Assembly: GCF_046271865.1 (NCBI RefSeq)
Contig: NZ_CP176580.1
Coordinates: 2,852,001 to 2,916,000 of the forward strand
Length of the DNA: 64,000 bases
Source: Nitrincola salilacus
GTDB taxonomy: Bacteria > Pseudomonadota > Gammaproteobacteria > Pseudomonadales > Balneatricaceae
Reading direction: 5' to 3'
Shown here in pieces: positions 9,657 to 17,941 of the stretch. Position 1 is the stretch's first letter. The number at the start of each line of letters is the position of its first letter. A program made the translations under genes and the position numbers. The notes beneath the pieces were generated by a model. That model was given only the letters and a program-made list of their open reading frames with translations. It had not been told where the DNA came from and ran no database searches.

Positions 9657-11009
9657 GTGACGAACGCCAACCAAGAACAAACCGCCACTCCCATGCCAGG
9701 GACCGCTTCAGGCCCAGGTTTTCTCGATCGGTTTTTCAAGCTGAGCGAACACAATACCAGCATCCGCACTGAGCTGATGGCTGGCATAACCACCTTCTTC
9801 ACCATGGCTTACATCATCTTCGTCAATCCGCAGATCATGGCAGCCGCAGGACTTGACCATGGTGCGGCATTTGTCGCTACCTGCCTGGGTGCTGCACTGG
9901 CCTGCTTCCTGATGGGGCTGCTGGCCAACTGGCCGGTGGGGCTTGCACCCGGAATGGGCCTCAACGCCTTCTTCACCTACACGGTTGTCGGTGATATGGG
10001 CTACAGCTGGGAGGTCGCACTCGGCGCGGTTTTCCTGTCTGGCGTGCTCTTCATGATTCTCAGCTTCACACAGATCCGCGAATGGATACTGAACAGCATT
10101 CCCAACAGTCTCAGGTTCGCCATGGGTGCCGGGGTCGGATTATTCCTTGGTATCATCGGCCTGAAAACAGCCGGCATTGTCGTACCCAGCCCAGCCACCA
10201 TGGTTACGTTTGGTTCTTTCCGTGATCCTTCCGCTCTGCTTGCCGCCATCTGCTTTATCATGATCGCCGTGCTCTCTTACTATCGCGTATTTGGTGCGAT
10301 TCTGATCAGTATTTTCGTGGTTACAGGGGCTGGCATGATGCTGGGCCTGGTCAACTACAGCGGTATGATGTCAATGCCACCCAGCCTTGCCCCAACACTG
10401 TTTGCTCTGGATATTCGTGGCGCATTCGATGTTGCGATGATCAGCGTCATTCTCGCCTTCCTGTTTGTGAACCTGTTCGATACCGCTGGCACCCTGATGG
10501 GTGTTGCGCATCGCGCCAATTTGATCAAGGAAGATGGCAGGATCGAGAACCTGTCACGCGCTCTGAAAGCAGATAGCACCTCTGCCGTTGCCGGTTCACT
10601 GATCGGCTGTCCTCCTGTCACCAGCTATGTTGAAAGCGCGTCAGGCGTTGCTGCCGGAGGTCGTACCGGCCTGACTGCCGTTACTATCGGTGCTCTGTTC
10701 CTGCTGGCACTCTTCTTTGCACCGCTGGCGGGCATGATCCCTGCCTATGCCACCGCTGGTGCACTGATCTATGTTGCCATGCTGATGATGACCGGTATTG
10801 CCGGTATCGATTGGGAAGAGCTGACCGATAGTATCCCGGCGATCGTCACAGTCGTGATGATGCCGCTGACCTTCTCAATTGCAGAAGGGATCGCGATGGG
10901 CTTCCTGAGCTACACCCTGCTGAAAGTGCTGACCGGACAACACAAGCAGGTTTCAGTAGCTCTTTATGTACTGAGCGCCCTGTTTATTGCCAAGTACATC
11001 TTCCTGTAA
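9657..11009 (+). CDS. NCS2 family purine permease (AzgA/GhxP-like)
   Basis: A polytopic inner-membrane purine:proton symporter of 450 residues. The opening FFKLSEHNTSIRTELMAGITTFFTMAYIIFVNP is diagnostic of the AzgA-like branch (guanine, hypoxanthine or adenine), as are LFDTAGTLMGVAHRANL and the conserved CPPVTSYVESASGVAAGGRTGLTAV region. The GTG start at 9657 has AGGAG nine bases upstream. It lies downstream of a RutR-like palindrome and beside guaD, so guanine or hypoxanthine import is the likely role. Exact specificity cannot be told from sequence alone. Confidence 0.92.
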   Translation: MTNANQEQTATPMPGTASGPGFLDRFFKLSEHNTSIRTELMAGITTFFTMAYIIFVNPQIMAAAGLDHGAAFVATCLGAALACFLMGLLANWPVGLAPGMGLNAFFTYTVVGDMGYSWEVALGAVFLSGVLFMILSFTQIREWILNSIPNSLRFAMGAGVGLFLGIIGLKTAGIVVPSPATMVTFGSFRDPSALLAAICFIMIAVLSYYRVFGAILISIFVVTGAGMMLGLVNYSGMMSMPPSLAPTLFALDIRGAFDVAMISVILAFLFVNLFDTAGTLMGVAHRANLIKEDGRIENLSRALKADSTSAVAGSLIGCPPVTSYVESASGVAAGGRTGLTAVTIGALFLLALFFAPLAGMIPAYATAGALIYVAMLMMTGIAGIDWEELTDSIPAIVTVVMMPLTFSIAEGIAMGFLSYTLLKVLTGQHKQVSVALYVLSALFIAKYIFL

Positions 11010-11018
11010 GGCTCCCTC

Positions 11019-11058
11019 TGCAACCATCTGGATACACTCGTGCATTCGGGTGGTTGCA
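11019..11058 (+). terminator. Hairpin after the NCS2 permease gene
   Basis: TGCAACCA (11019-11026) and TGGTTGCA (11051-11058) form an eight-base-pair stem with a 24-base loop just after the stop codon. There is no convincing T tract, so terminator function is tentative. Confidence 0.4.
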
Positions 11059-11203
11059 CGGAGTAACTAAATTATGAATTTCAGGCATACAGGCTAGACT
11101 GTCTTAATAGATAACTTTTCAGCCTTGCTTATCAGGACATTATCACCAGGACAAGGATGTCTGACCTCTCAAGCATGAGGCTGACCAATCCGAGGATACT
11201 GGT

Positions 11204-13144
11204 ATGTTCAAACGACTCAGCATCAGACGCAAACTGGTTCTGGCCATGGGAGCAGCACTGATCATTGCTCTGGGTACCAGTAGTCTGTTTTACACCCGAA
11301 TGATCTCCAACCAGGCTAACCGGCTCCTTCTCGGTACAGCCATTCCTGCCCAGACCGAATCGATCCGCAATGCGCTGGAAAGTGCCATTATCGGCCCATC
11401 TACTCATGCGCGCGCCATCGCAGAGGACCAGTTTCTCCTCCAGTGGCTGGAACAGGGTGAAGCGGAGACAGAGGGCCAACAGATAACAGACATGCTGCAA
11501 CGTAAACGCCAGTCTGCGAACGCTTTCACCACTTTTGCAGTATCAGCCAGCAGTGGCGCCTACTGGACCCATGAGGGCATGAATCGGACGCTGAACCGTT
11601 CACAGGAGCGCGATGGCTGGTTCTGGAACAGTCTTGCCAACCCCACCAATCCCGAACTCAGTGCCGACGTGGATGTCTCGACCGGTACATTGACGCTGTT
11701 CTTCAACTATAAGGTTAAGAACAGCAGCGGTCAGAACATTGGTATCGCAGGCTTGGGTATCAGCATGGAAGAGGCTTCACGTCTGATCCAGAGCTATCGG
11801 ATCGGCGAAAAGGGTCGCGCCTATCTGGTTGACCCTTCTGGCCTGCTACGAATACATGAAGATATCAGCCTGGTCAGTCAGAACACTACACTGGCGCAGC
11901 ATACCAGCGGCGCTTTGAGTGAGCAGATGCTGAACGACAGCAGTCTGACTCTGCGCTCACTCACCCGTAAGGGTGAAGAGTGGCTGACCGCTTCACTGCC
12001 TATCGAAAGCCTGAACTGGCGTCTGATTGTTGAGATCCCAGCCTCTGAGGTGTATGCAGAATCGCGTCAGGCACTGCTCATGGCCAGTATTTTCGGAGTG
12101 GTAATATTACTGATCGCACTGCTCGTTACCGGCTATATTGCCAAGCGGCTGATGCAGCCGGTTCAGGTGATCAGCCTGGCACTGAAGGATATCAGCAGCG
12201 GTGAAGGTGACCTTACGCGCCGACTGGATGAAAGCCGTGGTGATGAGATAGGTGATCTGGCACGCAACTTCAACAGTTTTGTCAGCACGCTGTCGGTATT
12301 GATCCGGGATGTACGCAGCAGTAATGAGCAGTTGCATGGCATGATCACTCAGGTGGTGGGGACAGTAAAGGATACTCAGAACTGTGCATTGGAGCAGAAC
12401 CGCATGACTGATTCCGTTGCCACCGCCATGCACGAAATGAGTACAACCGTTGGCGAAATCACTCACAACGCCACTGATACGGCTAACTATTCGCAGCAGG
12501 CGGCTCATTCGGCTGAAGCCGCTGACAAGATCGTCGCTTCCAGCCTGAAAAATACTGAGGGGATGCGCAACCAGATTGATGCTGCCTCCACTTCGTTAAC
12601 CTCACTGGCGACTGATGTCGACAACATCGTTAAAGTAATCAGCGTTATCCGTGACATATCGGATCAGACCAACCTGCTGGCCCTGAATGCTGCCATCGAG
12701 GCGGCTCGTGCCGGTGAAAGTGGACGCGGTTTCGCCGTAGTTGCAGATGAAGTGCGCACGCTGGCCAGCAGAACTCTCAGCTCGACCGAAGAGATACAGG
12801 CACGCATGGATCAGTTACAGAGTGGTACATCACAAGCCGTATCCTCCATGCAGGAAACCCTGACAGCGACAGTCACTGCTGTTGAGTCTGCACATGAAAC
12901 ACGGGACAGCCTGAAGTCCATATCGGAACAGCTGACACGCATCGTGGATATGAATCACCTGATTGCCACCGCAACTGAGGAGCAAAGCGCTGTGACCGAT
13001 GATGTGAATCAGAATGTGCAAGGTATTGCCGATGTTGCACGCCAGGCCGCTGAAGACCTGAACCGATGCAGTCAGGCCTGTGAACAGATGCGTGATCTGG
13101 CTGAAGAGCTCAAAGCAAGACTGGGGCGCTTCAGAACAGATTAA
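11204..13144 (+). CDS. Methyl-accepting chemotaxis protein, periplasmic Cache sensor
   Basis: A 646-residue transmembrane chemoreceptor. TM1 lies near residues 10-30 and a periplasmic region of about 255 residues looks like a double Cache domain (DGWFWNSL, LTLFFNYKV, GRAYLVDPSG). TM2 is near 288-310, then a HAMP linker, then a long signalling coiled coil with the hairpin tip VIRDISDQTNLLALNAAIEAARAGE near 479. There is no C-terminal CheR-binding pentapeptide. It sits between a purine permease gene and xdhC. P. putida McpH, a Cache receptor for metabolisable purines, is a known precedent, so purine taxis is a reasonable inference, unproven here. Confidence 0.93.
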   Translation: MFKRLSIRRKLVLAMGAALIIALGTSSLFYTRMISNQANRLLLGTAIPAQTESIRNALESAIIGPSTHARAIAEDQFLLQWLEQGEAETEGQQITDMLQRKRQSANAFTTFAVSASSGAYWTHEGMNRTLNRSQERDGWFWNSLANPTNPELSADVDVSTGTLTLFFNYKVKNSSGQNIGIAGLGISMEEASRLIQSYRIGEKGRAYLVDPSGLLRIHEDISLVSQNTTLAQHTSGALSEQMLNDSSLTLRSLTRKGEEWLTASLPIESLNWRLIVEIPASEVYAESRQALLMASIFGVVILLIALLVTGYIAKRLMQPVQVISLALKDISSGEGDLTRRLDESRGDEIGDLARNFNSFVSTLSVLIRDVRSSNEQLHGMITQVVGTVKDTQNCALEQNRMTDSVATAMHEMSTTVGEITHNATDTANYSQQAAHSAEAADKIVASSLKNTEGMRNQIDAASTSLTSLATDVDNIVKVISVIRDISDQTNLLALNAAIEAARAGESGRGFAVVADEVRTLASRTLSSTEEIQARMDQLQSGTSQAVSSMQETLTATVTAVESAHETRDSLKSISEQLTRIVDMNHLIATATEEQSAVTDDVNQNVQGIADVARQAAEDLNRCSQACEQMRDLAEELKARLGRFRTD

Positions 13145-13172
13145 TTGACTTTACGGTCAGGTTTGGTCTAAA
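13145..13172 (+). promoter_or_regulatory. xdhC promoter with RutR-like operator
   Basis: TTGACTTTACGGTCAG (13145-13160) starts one base after the chemoreceptor stop. TTGACT serves as -35 and TCTAAA (13167-13172) as -10 after 16 bases, the same layout as upstream of xdhA. The second half-site is imperfect (GGTCAG). Confidence 0.65.
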
Positions 13173-13245
13173 TTCAGACAATGACTGTGAAATAGTTCGA
13201 ATTGATCAAGGCCCGACACACAACAGCGATCAGATAAAGACTCAT

Positions 13246-14073
13246 ATGAAAAACAATAACTGGATAGATGCCATCAAGACACTGAATGACACCGGGCAAC
13301 CCTGCATTCTGGTGACTATTATTGAGCATCACGACTCAACACCTCGCAATAGCGGTTCCAAGATGGTGGTCACGCTGGATACTATTCATGACACCATCGG
13401 TGGCGGGCACCTTGAATACAAAGCGATGAAGATTGCACGTGAGATGCTGCAGAGCAAAGCGACTGAAACCCGTATGGAACGGTTTGTGCTGGGCGCCAGT
13501 CTGGGGCAGTGTTGTGGCGGTGCTGCTGTACTGCTGTTCGAGCCTCTGGGCCATACGATGGTTCAGGTCGCAGTATTCGGGGCCGGCCATGTCGGCCGCG
13601 CCCTGACACCCCTGCTGGCTACCCTGCCCTGCCAGATCCACTGGATAGATTCGCGTGAACAGGAGTTTCCCGAGCAGACGGCTGAAGGGATCAACTGCAT
13701 CCTGACAGAAGACCCTGTGGCAGAAGTCAGTAAAATGCCTCCGGGTAGTTACTATATCGTGATGACCCACAATCATCAGCTTGATATGGAGATCACCGAA
13801 CAGATACTGCGACGTGATGATTTCGCCTATTTCGGCTTGATCGGTTCGCAAACCAAGCGCAATCGCTTTGAACATCGCCTGCACAAGGCTGGGATCAGTC
13901 GGGAGGTCACACAAAAAATGCGCTGCCCGATGGGTATTGAGCAGGTGAAAGGCAAGTTACCGGCAGAGATAGCCATCTCGATTGCCGGTGAAATCATCGC
14001 CACCTACAACGCCGAATCCGATCTGCACAAGCAGAAAACCCGACACAAATCTGAAGTGCTCGAACACGCCTGA
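13246..14073 (+). CDS. xdhC: Xanthine dehydrogenase accessory protein XdhC
   Basis: The chaperone that carries sulfurated molybdenum cofactor to XdhB before the enzyme folds. The 275-residue protein has the N-terminal XdhC/CoxI domain with GSKMVVTLD, GGGHLEYKA and the cysteine-containing GASLGQCCGGA, then a Rossmann-like C-terminal domain (VAVFGAGHVGRAL) and the PMGIEQVKGKLPAEIAISIAGE tail typical of XdhC. It has its own promoter, with a RutR-like operator, and is followed by a hairpin terminator, so it is probably monocistronic yet co-regulated with xdhAB. Confidence 0.93.
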   Translation: MKNNNWIDAIKTLNDTGQPCILVTIIEHHDSTPRNSGSKMVVTLDTIHDTIGGGHLEYKAMKIAREMLQSKATETRMERFVLGASLGQCCGGAAVLLFEPLGHTMVQVAVFGAGHVGRALTPLLATLPCQIHWIDSREQEFPEQTAEGINCILTEDPVAEVSKMPPGSYYIVMTHNHQLDMEITEQILRRDDFAYFGLIGSQTKRNRFEHRLHKAGISREVTQKMRCPMGIEQVKGKLPAEIAISIAGEIIATYNAESDLHKQKTRHKSEVLEHA

Positions 14074-14076
14074 GAG

Positions 14077-14099
14077 ACGCTGGGTTTACCAGCGTTTTC
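14077..14099 (+). terminator. Rho-independent terminator after xdhC
   Basis: ACGCTGG (14077-14083), a five-base loop, CCAGCGT (14089-14095) and a short T run starting three bases after the xdhC stop codon. Confidence 0.7.
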
Positions 14100-14171
14100 A
14101 GGATTTCAGGAAAGCGGTTTGGGGTGTTAAGCAGGTGTGTAGTGACTGAGTGACTGGTGCAGGCAATCAAC

Positions 14172-14933
14172 TCAGGCGCGCTTACGGGGTGTTTTCTTGC
14201 CAGATACAGCCAGGTGTGAAAACACTTCATGCAGATTATCTGAGGTGTTTTTCGTACTCAAATTGAGCTTCGCATCGATATGATCCATATGATGCATCAT
14301 CAGATCCACCGCTCGCGCCGTGTCCTTCTGCTCAATCGCATCAATGATCTCTTTATGCTCATCAAATGAGCAATGAGATTTGCTGCCGACATCATATAGC
14401 GCAATCACCAGTGAGCTTTGTGACACCAGACTGCGCTGAAAAACGCTCAGCGGTGCGTTACCGGCAATATCTGCCAGACGCAGGTGAAACTCTCCAGAAA
14501 GGCGTATCCCCGCCCCGACGTCGTTACGGGCAAAGCAGGCCCGCTCCTCTGCGACCATCGCGCGCAGATCTGCGATTTCGGCACTGGTGGCTTTTTCAAC
14601 CGCCAGTTCGGTTATCGCTTTCTCCACCATGCGGCGTGCAAAAAAGATCTGCTGCGCCTCATCCAGACTCGGACTGGACACAACTGCACCTCGATTAGGA
14701 CGTAACAACACTACCTGTTCATGCGATAAGCGTGTCAAAGCACGCCTGATCGTGGTGCGGCTGACATCAAAAATCTCGCCCAGAGTCTCTTCACTCAAGC
14801 GAACACCCGGGGCCAGACGTTGCTCCAGAATCGCTTCGAAGATATGCGCATACACTCTGTCATCTTGTGTGCTGGAGACACTCTCTTTGTCTTTGCTGGA
14901 TAAACTGCCCTGCAGTGAAGACTTATTTTTCAT
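14172..14933 (-). CDS. GntR-family regulator, FCD effector domain
   Basis: A 253-residue DNA-binding regulator. The winged HTH spans about residues 25-90, with APGVRLSEETLGEIFDVSR and TTIRRALTRLSHEQVVLL. It is followed by an all-helical FCD ligand domain with metal-site-like FHLRLADIAGN, SFDEHKEIIDAIE and HMDHID segments. Placed between xdhC and uraH and facing the uraH gene, it is a likely regulator of ureide or purine steps. Candidate FCD-type operators (ATTGT-NN-ACAAT) lie in the uraH/puuE spacer and before the satellite permease. The start codon lies within a 14-bp tandem duplication. Confidence 0.9.
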   Translation of the reverse strand: MKNKSSLQGSLSSKDKESVSSTQDDRVYAHIFEAILEQRLAPGVRLSEETLGEIFDVSRTTIRRALTRLSHEQVVLLRPNRGAVVSSPSLDEAQQIFFARRMVEKAITELAVEKATSAEIADLRAMVAEERACFARNDVGAGIRLSGEFHLRLADIAGNAPLSVFQRSLVSQSSLVIALYDVGSKSHCSFDEHKEIIDAIEQKDTARAVDLMMHHMDHIDAKLNLSTKNTSDNLHEVFSHLAVSGKKTPRKRA

Positions 14934-14953
14934 ATAAGCTCTTTCATATAAGC
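14926..14953. repeat. 14-bp tandem duplication spanning the GntR start codon
   Basis: TTTTTCATATAAGC is followed by TCTTTCATATAAGC on the plus strand. Both copies place an ATG on the minus strand. The upstream ATG (14945-14947) opens a five-codon reading frame whose TGA overlaps the gene's own ATG, an arrangement able to couple or dampen initiation. Confidence 0.75.
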
Positions 14954-15022
14954 CAATTGCAAAAAAACAAATAGTATCATTCCTGCATACAATACAACAG
15001 GGCCGCCGGGACTCAAACCCTG

Positions 15023-15409
15023 TCAGCTACCACGGTAGGTTGAGTAGCTGTAAGGTGAGATCAGCAGTGGTACATGATAGTGTTCATCCGCATTGGCAAC
15101 ACCGAAGCGCAATACGACCTGATCCAGAAACGCCGGTGTCGGCAGGTCGGTTCCGCGCTGTCTGTAGTAATCACCGGCATGAAATACCAGCTGATAAACG
15201 CCGCTGGTCAGCGCTTCACCTTCAAGCACCGGGTTGTCGCAACGACCATCATCATTGGTTATCGTCGTTGTCAGGGGGATCAATTCGTTCTGCTCACCCA
15301 CACGAAACAGTTCAATCTTGATCCCGTGCCCTGGGCATCCATGAGCAGAATCAAGTACATGCGTTGTCAGTCTTCCCATTCTTTTTCGAGATCCACCTGC
15401 GGCAGACAC
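15023..15409 (-). CDS. uraH: 5-hydroxyisourate hydrolase (transthyretin-like)
   Basis: HIU hydrolase opens 5-hydroxyisourate, the product of urate oxidase, to OHCU. The transthyretin-like fold is shown by LTTHVLDSAHGCPG, the internal HYHVPLLISPYSYSTYR segment and the diagnostic C-terminal YRGS. GTG at 15407-15409 has a strong AGGAGG four bases upstream; ATG at 15377-15379 (MGRLTTHVLD) gives the usual length of about 118 residues but a poorer ribosome site. No signal peptide is apparent. It is transcribed away from puuE across a 379-bp spacer with candidate GntR operators. Confidence 0.92.
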   Translation of the reverse strand: MSAAGGSRKRMGRLTTHVLDSAHGCPGHGIKIELFRVGEQNELIPLTTTITNDDGRCDNPVLEGEALTSGVYQLVFHAGDYYRQRGTDLPTPAFLDQVVLRFGVANADEHYHVPLLISPYSYSTYRGS

Positions 15410-15788
15410 CTCGCCTCCTCTGAGTCAGTTATTGAAGGGTGCAGAAACAAACATACCATCATTTCTTTTTTTGTACTATATTTTAGTTAAAAATTGTACA
15501 CAATCTATAAATATCAGCCTTTCACCTTGCAACTAAAGGCTTCCAGCCCGGATGATCTACACTTTAAGTACCATTCATCGCTGGAACAGGAGCAAAAAAA
15601 AGAACAATTTATTGAATTTATGTTTTACAATTTAAATCATGTATTGTATACATATTACAAATTCGGAGTGTCATGCATGCAGCAGCACATAACAGCAGCA
15701 TGCAACGGCAGCCTATAACAGCTTGTAACAACGGCTTGTAACAACAATCTGTAACAACGCTGAACGAAAACTGATAAAGGAACATCCT
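15410..15788. promoter_or_regulatory. Divergent uraH/puuE control region
   Basis: This AT-rich gene-free spacer holds two FCD/GntR-type palindromes: ATTGTACACAAT at 15493-15504 and ATTGTATACATA at 15643-15654. A block of 13-bp repeats follows at 15721-15759, just before puuE. The 74-residue open frame at 15494-15718 lacks a ribosome site and recognisable protein features. Exact promoters could not be assigned. Confidence 0.6.
15721..15759. repeat. Three 13-bp tandem repeats in the puuE leader
   Basis: GCTTGTAACAACG, GCTTGTAACAACA and ATCTGTAACAACG follow one another, with a decayed copy (CCTATAACA) just upstream. They end 29 bases before the puuE start codon. Confidence 0.8.
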
Positions 15789-16709
15789 GTGAGTGCAGAT
15801 TATCCCAGAGACCTGATAGGTTACGGCAACCAGCCCCCTCATCCTCACTGGCCCGGCAATGCACGCGTCGCCCTCTCCTTTGTGCTGAACTATGAGGAGG
15901 GCGGCGAACGCTCCATACTGCATGGTGACAAGGAATCAGAAGCCTTCCTGTCGGAAATGGTCTCCGCGCAGCCGCTGCAGGGTGTGCGCAATATGAGTAT
16001 GGAATCACTCTATGAATACGGCAGTCGCAGTGGCGTGTGGCGCCTGCTGAAACTGTTCAGGAAACATGACATTCCACTGACCATCTTTGCAGTTGCGATG
16101 GCGGCACAACGCCATCCGGATGTGATCCGCGCCATGGTAGATGCCGGCCATGAGATCTGCAGCCATGGTTATCGCTGGATCGACTATCAGTATAGTGATG
16201 AAGCCACCGAGCGCGAGCACCTGCACAAGGCCATCGATATTCTGACCGAGATCACCGGCGAGCGCCCGCTGGGCTGGTATACCGGACGCAACAGCCCGAA
16301 TACCCGTCGCCTGGTCATGGAGGAAGGTGGTTTTCTGTACGATTCCGACAGCTATGACGATGACCTGCCCTACTGGGTCAAGGGTGAGCAGAAGCCCCAT
16401 CTTGTCATCCCCTACACGCTGGACACCAATGACATGCGCTTCACCCAGGCTCAGGGCTTCAATTCCGGTGAGCAGTTTTTCAACTATCTTAAGGATGCGT
16501 TCGACGTTCTGTATGAGGAGGGGGCAGAAGCACCAAAGATGCTCTCTATCGGCCTCCACTGTCGACTGATTGGCCGCCCCGGCAGAATCGCAGCACTGGA
16601 ACGCTTCCTTCGCTATGTTACAAGCCATGATCAGGTCTGGTGCACCCGTCGGATAGATATTGCCCGCCACTGGCATGAACAACACCCCTATAAGGAGCCC
16701 TCTTTGTGA
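15789..16709 (+). CDS. puuE: Allantoinase PuuE (polysaccharide-deacetylase fold)
   Basis: Metal-independent allantoinase that hydrolyses allantoin to allantoate. The 306 residues match the PuuE branch of the NodB/polysaccharide-deacetylase superfamily: RDLIGYGNQPPHPHWPGNAR at the N terminus, FVLNYEEGGERS, the HGYRWIDYQ motif and a late HCRLIGRPGR segment. The start is GTG at 15789 with AAAGGA upstream. It overlaps uraD by four bases (GTGA), so the two are co-translated. This differs from the zinc-dependent AllB allantoinase of E. coli. Confidence 0.94.
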   Translation: MSADYPRDLIGYGNQPPHPHWPGNARVALSFVLNYEEGGERSILHGDKESEAFLSEMVSAQPLQGVRNMSMESLYEYGSRSGVWRLLKLFRKHDIPLTIFAVAMAAQRHPDVIRAMVDAGHEICSHGYRWIDYQYSDEATEREHLHKAIDILTEITGERPLGWYTGRNSPNTRRLVMEEGGFLYDSDSYDDDLPYWVKGEQKPHLVIPYTLDTNDMRFTQAQGFNSGEQFFNYLKDAFDVLYEEGAEAPKMLSIGLHCRLIGRPGRIAALERFLRYVTSHDQVWCTRRIDIARHWHEQHPYKEPSL

Positions 16710-17242
16710 GTCAGTTTAAGACCATCAAGCCATCTCAGCTCAGCCGCGACGAATTTGTCGGTGTCTTCGCTGATATCTATGAACACTCGCCCTGGGTTGC
16801 CGAAACCGTGTATGACCAAGTCCATGATCTGGCAAACCAGAGCACTGAATCAGATCTGGACGACATCGACACACTGCACCAGCAGATGTCCAGCGTACTG
16901 CTGAGCGCCAGCCATGAAGCACAACTGGCACTGATCAATGCCCACCCTGATCTGGCCGGTAAGGCCGCTATTCGCGGGGAGCTCACGCAATCGAGCACCG
17001 ACGAGCAGGCAGGTGCAGGTATCCACGCCTGCAATGAAGAGGAGTTCAAACGCTTCAGTGAGCTCAACGATGCTTACAAGGCGAAATTCGGTTTTCCCTT
17101 CATCATGGCAGTCAAGGGCAGCAACCGTTATCAGATACTGGAAGCCTTTGAAAAACGCATCCATCACTCAGAGCAGGATGAATTCAAGCAGGCTTTAAGC
17201 GAGATCAACAAGATCGCCCTGTTCAGACTGCAGCAGCTCTGA
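16706..17242 (+). CDS. uraD: OHCU decarboxylase
   Basis: UraD decarboxylates 2-oxo-4-hydroxy-4-carboxy-5-ureidoimidazoline to S-allantoin, completing the urate-to-allantoin segment after PuuD and UraH. Of 178 residues, characteristic elements are INAHPDLAGKAAI near the middle, the STDEQAGAG segment and AYKAKFGFPFIMAVKG. It begins with GTG overlapping the end of puuE. Being fully co-translated with puuE, it would deliver allantoin straight to the next enzyme. Confidence 0.94.
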   Translation: MSQFKTIKPSQLSRDEFVGVFADIYEHSPWVAETVYDQVHDLANQSTESDLDDIDTLHQQMSSVLLSASHEAQLALINAHPDLAGKAAIRGELTQSSTDEQAGAGIHACNEEEFKRFSELNDAYKAKFGFPFIMAVKGSNRYQILEAFEKRIHHSEQDEFKQALSEINKIALFRLQQL

Positions 17243-17261
17243 AGGATCAGGCATAGATGAT

Positions 17262-17311
17262 GCATGCCTTTGAAGCATAAGTTGCAGCATGCACTTGAAA
17301 CATAAGCTTGA
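17262..17311. repeat. 25-bp imperfect tandem duplication between uraD and allA
   Basis: Two 25-base units begin GCATGC and contain TTGAA and CATAAG (17262-17286 and 17287-17311). A partial third copy, ACATAAGTT, follows. They fill the middle of the 115-bp spacer. Confidence 0.75.
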
Positions 17312-17357
17312 TACATAAGTTAAATAGACGATTTCCCGGCATAGTGAGGCAGACGCG

Positions 17358-17864
17358 ATGAATATCCTACTGAAACCAGAACCCCTGACGCCAGCCGCCT
17401 TTGCAGAGTTTGGTGATGTGATCGATACCGATGATCGTGAATTCTTCATGATCAACAACGGTTCGACACGCCGTTACCACCGTCTTGCCGAAGTGGAAAC
17501 CGGCCCATCCGATGGGCAGGCGATTATCAGCATTTTCAGAGCTCAGGGGCTGGAGATGCCACTGCGCATCCGCATGCTGGAGCGTCACCCCCATGGCAGC
17601 CAGGCATTCATCCCCCTGCTCGGCCGCCCCTTTCTGGTGGTGGTTGCACCCAAAGGTGATGAGATCAACCCTGAGGATATCCGTGCGTTCATCACCCATG
17701 GTCGTCAGGGTGTCAATTATCACAGCGGTGTCTGGCACCACCCGGTCATCGCCCTCTTCCCCGAGGATGACTTTTTGATCGTGGACCGAGCTGGCGAGCT
17801 GCACAACTGCGACGAACACTTTTTTCCGGACGATATGCTTATCACTCTGGAACCCAACCGCTGA
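17358..17864 (+). CDS. allA: Ureidoglycolate lyase
   Basis: AllA cleaves ureidoglycolate to glyoxylate and urea. The 168-residue cupin-like protein shows LTPAAFAEFGDVI at the N terminus, RYHRLAEV, LERHPHGSQAFIPL and the active-site region GVNYHSGVWHHPVIAL. Its substrate arises from allantoate through allantoicase (or from a related route), and no gene for that step is in the window. It lies between uraD and puuD in the same direction and is probably part of that transcription unit. Confidence 0.93.
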   Translation: MNILLKPEPLTPAAFAEFGDVIDTDDREFFMINNGSTRRYHRLAEVETGPSDGQAIISIFRAQGLEMPLRIRMLERHPHGSQAFIPLLGRPFLVVVAPKGDEINPEDIRAFITHGRQGVNYHSGVWHHPVIALFPEDDFLIVDRAGELHNCDEHFFPDDMLITLEPNR

Positions 17865-17898
17865 TTTGCACCAATAAATTTTATAAACGCAAAAGGCC

Positions 17899-17919
17899 AC
17901 TGATACAGCGTTAATCAGT
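17899..17919. promoter_or_regulatory. Inverted repeat before puuD
   Basis: ACTGAT (17899-17904) and ATCAGT (17914-17919) flank nine bases, 23 bp before the puuD start. It does not match either candidate operator motif of the purine island. Role unknown. Confidence 0.35.
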
Positions 17920-17941
17920 TGGCTGAAAAGAGGTAAACAAC

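Noticed and set aside
15494..15718. 74-codon frame in the uraH/puuE spacer
   Set aside because: No Shine-Dalgarno site, AT-driven composition, overlaps palindromic operator candidates.
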